64,000 nt of DNA from an uncultured Micrococcaceae bacterium (GCA_947502645.1 CANNAD010000001.1:930001-994000), one strand, 5' to 3'; positions 35,645 through 44,067 are shown, numbered from the stretch's first letter. The notes: generated from the letters alone by a model not told the origin. Numbers and translations are program-made.

Positions 35645-36106
35645 ATGGCGAATGTTCAGGAATCCATCGACGTAGCAGTTCCCGTCAGCACTGCCTACGA
35701 CCAGTGGACGCAGTTCGAATCATTTCCCCACTTCATGAGCGGCGTTGAGTCGATCACGCAGCTCACAGATACAACGAATCACTGGAAGACCAAGATCGGC
35801 GGTGTGGAGCGTGAGTTCGACACCGAAATCACCGAGCAGCACCCGGATGAGCGCATCGCGTGGAAGAGCGTTGACGGAACCTCGCACGCCGGTGTGGTGA
35901 CATTCCACCGGATCGACGACGGCACCAGCCGCGTCAGTGTGCAGCTGGACTGGAACCCGGAGTCATTTGCCGAGAAGGCAGGTTCAGCACTTGGTGCCGA
36001 TGATCACCAGGTCAAGGCCGACCTCAAGCGTTTCAAGGAGTTCATTGAAAGCAAGGGCGTTGAGACCGGTGGCTGGCGCGGAGACGTAGAAGCTCCCGGT
36101 AGCTAG
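35645..36106 (+). CDS. SRPBCC family protein (polyketide cyclase/dehydrase-like)
   Basis: A 153-residue START-like protein: SIDVAVPVSTAYDQWTQFESFPHFMSGVESI, WKTKIGGVEREFDTEITEQ, RIAWKSVDGT and a C-terminal helix LKRFKEFIESKG. Forms a hydrophobic ligand cavity; ligand unknown. GCGAGGAGAG precedes the ATG and a strong terminator follows, so it is a monocistronic, probably well-expressed gene. Confidence 0.88.
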   Translation: MANVQESIDVAVPVSTAYDQWTQFESFPHFMSGVESITQLTDTTNHWKTKIGGVEREFDTEITEQHPDERIAWKSVDGTSHAGVVTFHRIDDGTSRVSVQLDWNPESFAEKAGSALGADDHQVKADLKRFKEFIESKGVETGGWRGDVEAPGS

Positions 36107-36120
36107 CAGCTTCTGACCGG

Positions 36121-36154
36121 AAAGGTGGTTCACCCCGCGGGGTGGGCCACCTTT
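36121..36154 (+). terminator. Hairpin terminator after the SRPBCC gene
   Basis: AAAGGTGG and CCACCTTT enclose an inner CACCCC-GC-GGGGTG stem, giving a long GC-rich hairpin 15 nt after the stop, followed by GCTGTGT. It may also stop transcription of the convergent pstS. Confidence 0.82.
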
Positions 36155-36196
36155 GCTGTGTCGTCGCGGCGCCACTACGTCAGCAGACCCTCGCGA

Positions 36197-37378
36197 TCAG
36201 CGCACGTCAATGCGTGAAATCGCGTCGGTGGCGCGTTCGGAGAGGCTTTCCGAGATGGGGGCGCTCTTCGCTGCTTCTGCTGAGGCTTGCTGCCCTTCGT
36301 CGCTGACGACGTAGGTGCCGAAAGTGCGCACCAGTTCCGCGGTCTCGGCGTCCGTATAAGTGGTGCAGTAGATGTGGTAGCTCACGAGGACCAGCGGGTA
36401 GGCGCCGGGCGCCGTCGTCTGCCGGTCCAGGTTCAACGCGAGGTCATACTCCGGCCGGCCCTCGACCGGTTCGGCCTGATCGACAGCTATCGCAGCGCCT
36501 TCAGCACTGACCGGCACGTAGTCGTCACCGACTTTCAGGGCTACGGTGCCCAGTTCTTCTCCTACGGCGGAGTCATCGGCGTAAGTGATAGATCCTACGG
36601 TTTTGGCCATGGTACTTACGACGCCGGCGTTGCCCTTCGCGTTTTCACCCCCCAGTTCGCCTGGCCAGGTCCCATCCGGCTCATAGGGCCATGCTTCCGG
36701 AGCAACCTCGTGCAGATAATCGGTGAAGTTCTCAGTGGTTCCGGAGTCATCCGAGCGGTTGATTGGCGCTATGCGCAGATCTGGCAGTTCGAGTTCAGGG
36801 TTTTGTGACGCGATGGTGGGATCATTCCAGTTGGTGATTTCACCTCTGAAAATTGCGGCGATGGTCGCGGCATCCATGTTGATGCTCTTGATCCCTGGGA
36901 CGTTGAACGCGACGCTGATGGGGGAGACGTAGGCGGGGATATTGAACGCGCCGTCGGGACCGCACGCTTCCTTGGATTTCTCGAACTCTTCTTCCTCGAG
37001 GTAGGCGTCCGAGCCTGCGAAGTCCACGGCGTCGGCCAGCAGGGCTGTGCGTCCGGCACCTGACCCGTCCGGTGAGTACTGAATCTGGGTTTTCGGGTGG
37101 ATCGCCGCGAATGATGCCTTCCACGCTTCCATCGCCGCACGTTGTGCGGAGGATCCGGCCCCGGTTATTGAGCCTGTCAGGTTGGAATTGGCGTTCTCTG
37201 CCGCGCGCCGCTGATCTTCACCCAGGGGGTAATCGGAGCCGCACCCAGTCAGGGCGATGAGGCCGACGGCGAGAACGGCCGTGCGGCGCGTCCACGCAGT
37301 AACTACTGCCGAGGAAGTGGACGGCAGTTTGGTTGATGGCCGGGTGGAGCCGGCGTGGGAAGTTGTCAGAAAACGCAC
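36197..37378 (-). CDS. pstS: Phosphate-binding lipoprotein PstS (orphan)
   Basis: A 393-residue solute-binding protein: basic N-region, hydrophobic signal (about 32-44), lipobox LTGC (C46), then GSITGAGSSAQ, SPDGSGAGR, DFAGSDAYL, and INRSDDSGTTENF phosphate-contact loops typical of PstS. No pstC, pstA or pstB lies next to it. GTG 37378 is preceded on its strand by TACGCT with a 6-nt gap, a leaderless signature, and its promoter region is shared with the divergent isochorismatase gene. Confidence 0.9.
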   Translation of the reverse strand: MRFLTTSHAGSTRPSTKLPSTSSAVVTAWTRRTAVLAVGLIALTGCGSDYPLGEDQRRAAENANSNLTGSITGAGSSAQRAAMEAWKASFAAIHPKTQIQYSPDGSGAGRTALLADAVDFAGSDAYLEEEEFEKSKEACGPDGAFNIPAYVSPISVAFNVPGIKSINMDAATIAAIFRGEITNWNDPTIASQNPELELPDLRIAPINRSDDSGTTENFTDYLHEVAPEAWPYEPDGTWPGELGGENAKGNAGVVSTMAKTVGSITYADDSAVGEELGTVALKVGDDYVPVSAEGAAIAVDQAEPVEGRPEYDLALNLDRQTTAPGAYPLVLVSYHIYCTTYTDAETAELVRTFGTYVVSDEGQQASAEAAKSAPISESLSERATDAISRIDVR

Positions 37379-37425
37379 CCTCCCAGCGTACCGGTAGTGA
37401 TAGGCGCAGTCGGTAGAATTTGGTC
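37379..37425. promoter_or_regulatory. 47-bp divergent promoter, both transcripts apparently leaderless
   Basis: On the plus strand TAGAAT (37414-37419) is 6 nt before the isochorismatase ATG. On the minus strand TACGCT (37390-37385) is 6 nt before the pstS GTG. The two -10 elements face outward within 35 bp, so RNA polymerase cannot occupy both at once and the genes may be reciprocally expressed. Confidence 0.6.
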
Positions 37426-38013
37426 ATGACAGCAGCACTACTGATTGTTGATGTGCAGAACGCCTACTTTGAGGATCCGTCGCTGGCCGCTGAGCAATCG
37501 CGGATCGTGGCGCAGTGCAACCGGCTGAGCCGGGCTGCCCGGGAGTGCGGCGCCAATGTTGTCCTGATCTGCACTGAGCATGAGCGGGACAAGTCCACGT
37601 GGACCTTGAGCATGCTCGACGACGACCAGGGCTACCTGTTTCGCGGCACCGAGCAGACGGCATTCCTGGAGGGTCTGGAAACAGCGGACTTCGCGCGGCT
37701 GGTCAAGACGCGTGACAGTGCTTTCTTTGGCACGGACCTGCTCTTGAGGCTGCGTAACTGGAATGTGGATACGGTCATTCTTGCGGGTGCAGCTACCCAG
37801 AATTGTGTTGCGCAGACGGCGGCTGACGCCTTCGCGAATAATCTTCGGGTGGTCTTCGCTGAGGAGGCTATGGGGAGCAATGACGAGGAGGCGGCGTCCG
37901 CGCTTCTTCCGGTCATATCGGAGCAGTACCGACAACCTGTGCTCTCGGTTGATGACGCGCTTCTCATTCTTGACGGGTCGAAAACGGTGCTGGATTTCAG
38001 CGGGACGAGTTAG
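37426..38013 (+). CDS. Isochorismatase-family cysteine hydrolase
   Basis: A 195-residue hydrolase with the Asp-Lys-Cys triad: LLIVDVQNAYF (Asp), LVKTRDSAFFGT (Lys) and GAATQNCVAQTAADA (Cys), and a non-proline cis-peptide region before the Cys. Substrate may be an amide such as nicotinamide or a carbamoyl compound. ATG 37426 rather than the in-frame TTG 6 nt earlier, because the -10 spacing fits. The stop overlaps the convergent neighbour by 4 nt. Confidence 0.87.
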   Translation: MTAALLIVDVQNAYFEDPSLAAEQSRIVAQCNRLSRAARECGANVVLICTEHERDKSTWTLSMLDDDQGYLFRGTEQTAFLEGLETADFARLVKTRDSAFFGTDLLLRLRNWNVDTVILAGAATQNCVAQTAADAFANNLRVVFAEEAMGSNDEEAASALLPVISEQYRQPVLSVDDALLILDGSKTVLDFSGTS

Positions 38014-39101
38014 AACTCGGTGGCCCATGCCTCCGAGGATGGGTTGCCGCCCCGCACTGCTTCGATGATGCGCCAGCGGTCGAAGACCCCGCACGGATGT
38101 GAAATGCCGAGCGCAACAGTGTCGCCTACTGCGAAGCCGGTCCCGCGCAGCACGGCATGGTGGTCAAAGAGGCGCTCCACGACACCGTCCGCGGGCTTGT
38201 CGCCGTCGTCTCCCAGAACGCGCACGACGACGGGCAGGCCGGCGTCGTAGGGCAGTTCCCGTTTTCCTGCGTTGAGGACGGCCAGCCCGGGCTCGGGCAC
38301 GGAAATGACGAGTGCGTGCACGGTGACGGCGGGCTGGAGTCCCTCTATCGGGGAGACCGTTGAGTAGAGGCCGTGGTCGTGGGTCACGTAGCAGCCGGAA
38401 CGCAGCACGGGGGTGTGCGGCTTGGAGGGCAGGTGTGCTGCGGCGCGGTCGGGGAAAGCCGACCCGCCGGCCGTGAACACCGGGTCGGCGTCCATCAATG
38501 GGTGCAGCGCGTCGAAGACCTCGGTGGCCAGCGCGAGGTGGTCATCGATCTGTCCTACGGTCTGGGTCTCGCGATTCGCGGGAGCCACGCCTTCGTAGGC
38601 GCTCACTCCGGCAAAAAGCAGGGTGCGGGCGTCGTGGATGTCTTGTGCTACGGTGCGGGCTTCGTCCAGGGTTCGTACCCCCGTCCGTCCGCCGACGGCG
38701 CCGACGTCGAGCAGTACGCGCAGCCGCCCGGGCAGTGAGGCGAACGCCGTGTGCAGCCGCTGAACACCAACGCGAGAGTCGGCCAGAACGTACAGGACGG
38801 TCGATTCGTCGGCTTCGAGCATCGCCCGCAATGCTGTGAGGCCTGGCGGATCAACGACTTCGTTGGCGATGATGATTCGCCGGAGCCCCCAGGAAAATGC
38901 GGTGCGGGCCTGCTGCGGGTTGACGACAGTTACCGCCCAGGCGCCGGCGTCGACCTGGCGTTCCACGATCTGCCGCGTCATCGTGGTCTTGATATGCGGC
39001 GCGAGGTGCACCTTCTGCGCGGCTGTCCAGTCGGCCATGATGCGGACGTTGGTCTCGAGCCTGCCGATATCGAGGACCATTTGAGGGCGGGGAAATTCCA
39101 T
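38010..39101 (-). CDS. D-threonine aldolase / D-serine dehydratase-like PLP enzyme
   Basis: A 363-residue fold-III PLP protein of the alanine racemase N-terminal type: QMVLDIGRLETNVRIM, the PLP lysine in LAPHIKTTMTRQI, LLDVGAVGGRTGV, FTAGGSAFPD phosphate loop, and C-terminal metal-binding HxnC (ISHPCGVFD) found in the D-serine dehydratase/D-threonine aldolase group. It likely acts on a D-beta-hydroxy amino acid. ATG 39101 is preferred over TTG 39137; neither has a clear ribosome site. Confidence 0.84.
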   Translation of the reverse strand: MEFPRPQMVLDIGRLETNVRIMADWTAAQKVHLAPHIKTTMTRQIVERQVDAGAWAVTVVNPQQARTAFSWGLRRIIIANEVVDPPGLTALRAMLEADESTVLYVLADSRVGVQRLHTAFASLPGRLRVLLDVGAVGGRTGVRTLDEARTVAQDIHDARTLLFAGVSAYEGVAPANRETQTVGQIDDHLALATEVFDALHPLMDADPVFTAGGSAFPDRAAAHLPSKPHTPVLRSGCYVTHDHGLYSTVSPIEGLQPAVTVHALVISVPEPGLAVLNAGKRELPYDAGLPVVVRVLGDDGDKPADGVVERLFDHHAVLRGTGFAVGDTVALGISHPCGVFDRWRIIEAVRGGNPSSEAWATEF

Positions 39102-39207
39102 GTACCCATGGTGTGGGGCGAATCTGTTCAAATGCAATGATGACGCTTCCGGACGCTCACCAAATGTGCCAATGTTGAAGAATAATGACCGTCACTGAGG
39201 AGGCATC

Positions 39208-39402
39208 ATGAGTCAGGATAAAGACCACGACAATCCCATTGAAAACGCTGCGGAACGCTGGGCAGAGAACATGGGGGACCAGGTCGGTGACGGCCTGAAA
39301 AGCAGCCCCTTTGACACCGCGGAGGACGACGGCGACCCACGCGTCAAGCCGGGCTCCAGCATCAGCGAACGGTCGAACTCACTGGACAACGACAAGCAGT
39401 GA
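39208..39402 (+). CDS. Small acidic hypothetical protein
   Basis: A 64-residue hydrophilic, acidic, probably disordered protein (NPIENAAERWAENMGDQ ... DDGDPRVKPGSSISERS). Not recognised. GGAGG 7 nt before the ATG and codon bias matching neighbours support it as real. Confidence 0.65.
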   Translation: MSQDKDHDNPIENAAERWAENMGDQVGDGLKSSPFDTAEDDGDPRVKPGSSISERSNSLDNDKQ

Positions 39403-39403
39403 G

Positions 39404-39547
39404 CCAGCTCCCGGCGGCGCCGGGGAGGAAGACCTTGAACACATCACCTGAGATGTATGGTTCGACAAGTTCGAGGAGAACAAGTTGGCCTTCCTCTACC
39501 AGAATGAGAAGGCGAGCGGCGAGCCGAGCACCTTCTCATTCTGGTGA
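39404..39547 (+). pseudogene. Remnant of a small conserved actinobacterial protein, with hairpin
   Basis: One frame reads GGAGEEDLEHIT, then TGA at 39449, then DVWFDKFEENKLAFLYQ and NEKASGEPSTF before a stop at 39545. This resembles the C-terminal end of a family I recall with an HISWDEWF-type motif, where the TGA would replace the Trp codon TGG. No start codon or N-terminal half remains. The 3' end forms a 14-bp perfect hairpin, CCAGAATGAGAAGG at 39499 with CCTTCTCATTCTGG at 39531, which may now serve as a terminator toward the convergent GNAT gene. Confidence 0.45.
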
Positions 39548-39551
39548 GCCG

Positions 39552-39926
39552 CTAGCCCGCCTTATGCGTGGAGTTGACCGCCACGAGGTGTGCCTTGGGC
39601 GGTCCTCCCGCATCGCGCGTGAGCCGGAATCGTGCCCGTTCAGAGACCGGAATCAGTTCGATGAACTCGGTGTGATGGCGCATGTATTCCCACATCACCG
39701 GGCAGTACGGCAGCACTGCGACACGGCGACGATGGGCGTCGTCGAGGCAGCCGCGAAGCAATTGCGGGACTACGTTGGGTATTTCGAGACGGCTGTTGAC
39801 CTCGGTATAGATGAAGGACATGTGGCCGGCCTCCATGCGGTAGTGCGCCGAAGCCGCCACCAGCCCGTCCACGTAAATGTCGAAGCGGGACGCGACCAGA
39901 TTATTGCTCACGCTGGAAATGTTCAT
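39552..39926 (-). CDS. Small GNAT acetyltransferase, YjdJ type
   Basis: A 124-residue single-domain Gcn5-related protein: SRFDIYVDGLVAASAHYRMEAGHMSFIYTEV, LLRGCLDDAHRRRVAVLPYCPVMWEYMRHH. The acetyl-CoA loop is short (LEIPNVVPQLL lacks the usual GxG), so activity is uncertain. About 30 C-terminal residues exceed the core. Last gene of a three-gene operon, ATGA-coupled to the upstream small gene. Confidence 0.78.
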   Translation of the reverse strand: MNISSVSNNLVASRFDIYVDGLVAASAHYRMEAGHMSFIYTEVNSRLEIPNVVPQLLRGCLDDAHRRRVAVLPYCPVMWEYMRHHTEFIELIPVSERARFRLTRDAGGPPKAHLVAVNSTHKAG

Positions 39927-40165
39927 CGTCCTTCACCGCCCAGAGTTACCTCCGGCAGATTCAGTGTCTGCCGTAGTTCCAGTTCAGCTGTGAGGTCGTT
40001 GTACTGCATGAGTGCTGCGGCGGTCGGTGCTGGATCGTCGAGTTCGCCGAACAGCTGATCGATCAAGAGGTACAGCTCGTCCGTTGGTATTGCTGAGAGA
40101 TCTGCGGATGGCAGGGCCGGGACTGCGGTGGCGTCAGTTACTGGGTGGGTCGTTGCGGGGTTCAT
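39923..40165 (-). CDS. Small hypothetical protein in STAS-GNAT operon
   Basis: An 80-residue protein, disordered at the N-terminus and helical after residue 25 (IPTDELYLLIDQLFGELD, AALMQYNDLTAELELRQTL). Not recognised. ATGA overlaps at both ends make it part of the operon; a longer in-frame start at 40204 lies inside the STAS gene and is less likely. Confidence 0.68.
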   Translation of the reverse strand: MNPATTHPVTDATAVPALPSADLSAIPTDELYLLIDQLFGELDDPAPTAAALMQYNDLTAELELRQTLNLPEVTLGGEGR

Positions 40166-40485
40166 GCTACTGCTCCTTCCAGGTTGTGAGTGAGTGCGTG
40201 GCATTCCGGCCTGACGGCGGGCACATCAACCGATACGGTTTCTTTGGGCTCGGAGGCGGAGATGCCTGCGCAGTGTTCGGTCAGACGAGCGAGGCCGTCA
40301 CTATCTATGTGACGAGCATGTTTGAGGTCGACGACGACGCCGAGGCCGTTTACGAGAGATGCGGCGCGGCGGATTATGGGGAAGAGGGCCTTGTAGTTCG
40401 CATCGGTGAGGCAGCCGGTGACGTCGAGGCGGGCTGAGTTTTGGTCTATGTCCAGACGGACAACAACCTTGAGCTGGTGTTCCAT
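40162..40485 (-). CDS. STAS domain protein
   Basis: A 107-residue anti-sigma-antagonist-like fold: LDVTGCLTDANYKALFPIIRRA, LVNGLGVVVDLKHARHIDSDGLARL, the last block holding the conserved DS phosphorylatable serine of the family. GGAG lies 9 nt before the ATG. No sigma or anti-sigma gene is adjacent; it may regulate one elsewhere, such as the SigB-type factor at 9944. Confidence 0.82.
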   Translation of the reverse strand: MEHQLKVVVRLDIDQNSARLDVTGCLTDANYKALFPIIRRAASLVNGLGVVVDLKHARHIDSDGLARLTEHCAGISASEPKETVSVDVPAVRPECHALTHNLEGAVA

Positions 40486-40594
40486 GGGCGTTCACTCCAT
40501 ACGTGTTTGCTCCATGGCCAACTGCTTGACCCTAAATCAATAACAACCTAGTAACGACGAGAACGCAACTCATACTAGTCAGTAATATGTCGGT

Positions 40595-41326
40595 TTATTC
40601 ATCAAAGTGTGTTTTGGCGCCGTCTTTGCCCGTGGCGGCAACAATGCTTTCGGCCAGATCCCGCAGCTTGATGTTCCGGGTGCTTGAGGCAGATTTGAGG
40701 ATTGCTGCCGCAACTTCCTGGCTGCACTGGTTCTGTCCCATGACGATGCCGACGGCGAGGTCGATGCTCGTTCGTGAATTCATGGCGGCTTTCAGGTCCA
40801 GCATTGTTTCGTTGCGTTGGGCCAGGCGAAGGGCCAGCAGAAGAGCTTTCGACGTTTGTCGCGCGTACACTTCAGCGGTTTTGATGGCTGCGTCCCCGAA
40901 GGCTCGGGGCTCAGAGGAGTAGAGGTTCAACGCAGCTTTGGCGGAGGCCTCGAGCTCGAACGGCACGGCGAGGATGGACCGCATGCCGTGTTCGTTGACT
41001 GCGCCCATGTATTCCGGCCAGCGTTTTTCCAGTCGGGTGTCCTCGATCAGCACTCTTGATTGGGAGGCTGAGGCTTCCAGGCAGGGGCCCTCTTCAAACT
41101 TGTACTGGATTTCGTCCATCCTGCGGGCGCGTTCGTTGTTGCTGGCAACTGTTGTAGCGCGCTTCTGCCGCCTGAGGGTGATGCCGCACAGAACTTCGAC
41201 GTCGATGGCAATTGACGTGGCAGCGTGTCGTGCGAGTTCATTCAGAAACTCTTCAACGTCATCCGTTTCGAGGATGAGGTCCTGCATCATCTCGATCAGA
41301 GACGTATCTGCAGTCTGGGAATCCAT
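40595..41326 (-). CDS. GAF and ANTAR domain antitermination regulator (second copy)
   Basis: A 243-residue paralogue of the protein at 13160-13900: GAF (about 18-160; LCGITLRRQKRATTVASNN, EEGPCLEAS) and ANTAR (about 175-230; SRTSIDLAVGIVMGQNQCSQE). The two share the same domain spacing and a THF(E/D) C-terminal end, so they arose by duplication. Predicted RNA-binding regulator with an unknown GAF ligand. Confidence 0.9.
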   Translation of the reverse strand: MDSQTADTSLIEMMQDLILETDDVEEFLNELARHAATSIAIDVEVLCGITLRRQKRATTVASNNERARRMDEIQYKFEEGPCLEASASQSRVLIEDTRLEKRWPEYMGAVNEHGMRSILAVPFELEASAKAALNLYSSEPRAFGDAAIKTAEVYARQTSKALLLALRLAQRNETMLDLKAAMNSRTSIDLAVGIVMGQNQCSQEVAAAILKSASSTRNIKLRDLAESIVAATGKDGAKTHFDE

Positions 41327-41524
41327 GGCATCATTTCGGTCCGTGCACGCCTATTCTGGACCAGCTGAATCGAGCGGGAGACCATCGTGAGACATGCGAA
41401 TGATCGGCTTGCTGCTAAACCGCTTATCTAGTTTACACGCGGAAAGGCATGATTTGGCTGTCTATGACAGTCGTTAGGTAAGTATGCTTTCGAATGATTC
41501 GTTATTCGATACAGAGGAGGTCAA

Positions 41525-43174
41525 GTGACCGCACCCCGTCCCGATATCATCAGGATTGCACAGGATCAGTTCGGATGGAGTGACCTCCGCAGCGGCCAGC
41601 TCCGCGCCATCGAATCTGCGATGAGCGGCAGGGACATTGTGTGCGTCATGCCCACCGGCTACGGAAAGTCCGCGATCTATCAGGTGCCGGCCATGGCCGC
41701 CGAGGGTATCGCCGTCGTCATCTCCCCGTTGATTGCCCTCCAGCGCGATCAGGCGGAGGCCATCAATGAAGCGCTTGGCGAAGAGCGCGCGTTCGTCCTG
41801 AACTCCAGCGAGAGCAAGACGGCGACAGACCGTGTGTGGGAGGCCCTGAAAGAAGGTGGCGGAGCCAAGTTCGTCTTCCTGGCCCCTGAACAGCTCGCCA
41901 GAGACGAGGTGATGCACGATCTCGGCGAGGCAGACATCTCGTTCATCGTCATCGATGAGGCGCACTGTGTGGCGTCGTGGGGGCACGATTTCCGTCCCGA
42001 CTACCTCCTCCTGGCGCAGGCTGTGAAGCGGCTGGGCAGTCCGCCTGTCATAGCGCTGACTGCCACGGCCGCTGGGCCGGTACGCGAAGAGATCGTTGAG
42101 CAGCTGGGCCTGAAGGACCCGGACGTCTTCATTCGCGGATTCGATCGGCCCAATCTGCACCTCGAGGTCCGAAGGCATCGCGAGAACGGTGACAAGACGG
42201 CGGCCATTCTGGATCATGTGGCCGAACGGAAGGGCGCAGGGCTGCTTTATGTGGCCACCCGCAAAGAGGCGGATGAGTATGCCGCCCTGCTCGGTGAAAG
42301 GGGGCTGCGCGCTGCGTCCTACCACTCGGGATTACAGCGGAGTGTGCGTGAGGAGGTGCACCACCGATTCCTTGCTGGAGACCTCGACGTGGTGGCAGCG
42401 ACCACCGCGTTCGGTCTGGGTATTGATAAACCGGACGTGCGTTACGTGGTGCACGCCGATATTCCGGATTCCCCGGACAGCTACTACCAGGAAATCGGGA
42501 GGGCTGGCCGCGATGATGAACCCGCGCACGCCGTCCTGCACTACCGGCCGGAAGACCTGGGCCTACGACGGTTCTTCGTGACCAAAACCGTTGATGAACA
42601 GGCGCTGCGTCAGGTCGCGAAGATGCTTCAGGATGCCGCCAAGCGCATGTCCGCCCGAGAGTTGAAAGACCAGTCCGGGCTCAGTTCCCGCAAGCTGGGA
42701 AATCTCTTGAACCTGCTGTCAGGCTCGCGCACCATCGACGACGCCCCGAAGGGTTATCGGTGGGTGGGTGAGTCGATCGACCATGCCGTTGAAGCTGCCC
42801 GCGATCTGGCTGACACACGGGAGCGCATCGATCAGACCCGGCTCGAGATGATGCGGCAGTACGCGGAAACTGACGGTTGCAGGCGGCGGTTCCTGCTCCA
42901 GTATTTCGGTGAGGAGGCGCCGTCGTACTGCGGTTACTGCGATGCCTGCGAGGAAGCTGACGCCAGCGGACTGGATGTGGCGGAGGCCGATGCCTACAGC
43001 CCGTACCCGGTGAATGCGGCCGTCTCGCACGCGGAGTTGGGCGACGGCGTCGTCATGGGAACGGAGGCGGACGCCGTGACGGTGCTCTTCGAGAATGAAG
43101 GCTACAGAACGCTGTCCCTATCCCTTGTTGAGGAGAAAAATCTGCTGAAACTCAAAGGAACCGACACAAATTAG
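41525..43174 (+). CDS. recQ: RecQ-type ATP-dependent DNA helicase
   Basis: A 549-residue 3'-5' helicase: MPTGYGKSAIYQVPAM (Walker A), VIDEAHCVASWGHDFRPDY (DEAH and aromatic-rich loop), ALTATAAGPVREEI, FDRPNLHLEV, AATTAFGLGIDKPDVRYVVH and YYQEIGRAGRDDEPA (motif VI). A zinc-binding region with CRRRFLLQYFGEE and CGYCDACEE follows. No clear HRDC domain; the C-terminal 60 residues are a small beta-rich region. GAGGAGG precedes the GTG start. Confidence 0.94.
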   Translation: MTAPRPDIIRIAQDQFGWSDLRSGQLRAIESAMSGRDIVCVMPTGYGKSAIYQVPAMAAEGIAVVISPLIALQRDQAEAINEALGEERAFVLNSSESKTATDRVWEALKEGGGAKFVFLAPEQLARDEVMHDLGEADISFIVIDEAHCVASWGHDFRPDYLLLAQAVKRLGSPPVIALTATAAGPVREEIVEQLGLKDPDVFIRGFDRPNLHLEVRRHRENGDKTAAILDHVAERKGAGLLYVATRKEADEYAALLGERGLRAASYHSGLQRSVREEVHHRFLAGDLDVVAATTAFGLGIDKPDVRYVVHADIPDSPDSYYQEIGRAGRDDEPAHAVLHYRPEDLGLRRFFVTKTVDEQALRQVAKMLQDAAKRMSARELKDQSGLSSRKLGNLLNLLSGSRTIDDAPKGYRWVGESIDHAVEAARDLADTRERIDQTRLEMMRQYAETDGCRRRFLLQYFGEEAPSYCGYCDACEEADASGLDVAEADAYSPYPVNAAVSHAELGDGVVMGTEADAVTVLFENEGYRTLSLSLVEEKNLLKLKGTDTN

Positions 43175-43279
43175 CTAAGCACCCTTTCCATCTGCGGTAC
43201 TTAGTGCCACGCTTGGAATATATGCGGTGGGAACCGTATGAAGCGTCGGGCTATACCGAAACGAAGAGGAGGAAACGCA

Positions 43280-43765
43280 ATGGCAACTGTAGGTTCTGCT
43301 GGACGGGACAGAACAGCTCCCGGAACAAAGACAGCGCTCCAGAAGGCTGCGACGCTCTTTGGTGTCGTCTTTCTGCTGGTGGGGATCCTGGGCTTCATCC
43401 CCGGTATCACCACCAACTACGATCAGCTCCAATTCGCGGGATCGGGCTCGGAAGCCCAGCTGCTGGGGCTCTTCCAGGTATCGATCCTCCACAACGTGGT
43501 TCACCTGCTCTACGGTGTTGCGGGCCTGGCGATGGCACGCACACACGAGGCAGCCTTCAACTACATGCTCTGGGGTGGTCTGATCTACCTGATCCTCTTC
43601 ATCTACGGTCTGGTGATTCCGCATGATTCCGTCGCGAACTTCGTTCCGCTGGACACTGCGGATAACTGGCTGCACCTCGCACTGACCGTCGCGATGGTGG
43701 GACTGGCCCTCGGCCTCAAGGGATCGGACCGCGACTACGCCGCCGCGGCCAACCGCCGACCATAG
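43280..43765 (+). CDS. DUF4383 membrane protein
   Basis: A 161-residue protein with four hydrophobic helices: AATLFGVVFLLVGILGFIPG, SILHNVVHLLYGVAGLAMA, LWGGLIYLILFIYGLVI and a last one ending LALGLKG. The HNVVHL motif is typical of DUF4383. Function unknown. ATG 43280 has GAAGAGGAGG upstream. Confidence 0.87.
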   Translation: MATVGSAGRDRTAPGTKTALQKAATLFGVVFLLVGILGFIPGITTNYDQLQFAGSGSEAQLLGLFQVSILHNVVHLLYGVAGLAMARTHEAAFNYMLWGGLIYLILFIYGLVIPHDSVANFVPLDTADNWLHLALTVAMVGLALGLKGSDRDYAAAANRRP

Positions 43766-43788
43766 TGATCCAACGCCGAATGTAGGGG

Positions 43789-43816
43789 GAGGGCAGGGGT
43801 TTCGGCTCCTGCCCTT
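43789..43816 (+). terminator. Hairpin between DUF4383 and DUF2630 genes
   Basis: AGGGCAGG (43790) pairs with CCTGCCCT (ending 43815) around GGTTTCGGCT, 24 nt after the DUF4383 stop. There is no long T-tract; it may end the DUF4383 transcript. Confidence 0.55.
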
Positions 43817-43839
43817 CGCGCCCGCATCAGGAGGAACTC

Positions 43840-44067
43840 GTGAACGAACAGAACATTCAGGAAAGAATCAGCGCGCTCGTTGAGCAGGAACAAGCGCTAC
43901 GCGGCTCGAACGCCGAAGATCATCAGGGCGAACTCAAGCGGGTCGAAACTGAACTCGACCAGTGCTGGGACCTGCTCCGTCAGCGCCGTGCAAAGCAGGA
44001 CGCCGGCGAAGACCCGTCCGAAGCCGAACCGCGCCCTGTTGACGAAGTCGAGGGTTACCTCCAGTAG
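43840..44067 (+). CDS. DUF2630 family protein
   Basis: A 75-residue acidic, largely helical protein (IQERISALVEQEQALRGSN ... ELKRVETELDQCWDLLRQRR) ending PVDEVEGYLQ, which is the DUF2630 pattern. Function unknown. AGGAGG precedes the GTG start. Confidence 0.88.
   Translation: MNEQNIQERISALVEQEQALRGSNAEDHQGELKRVETELDQCWDLLRQRRAKQDAGEDPSEAEPRPVDEVEGYLQ

Noticed and set aside
36197-37378. pstS as part of a complete Pst operon
   Set aside because: The neighbours are an SRPBCC protein and an isochorismatase; no permease or ATPase gene for phosphate lies within the window.
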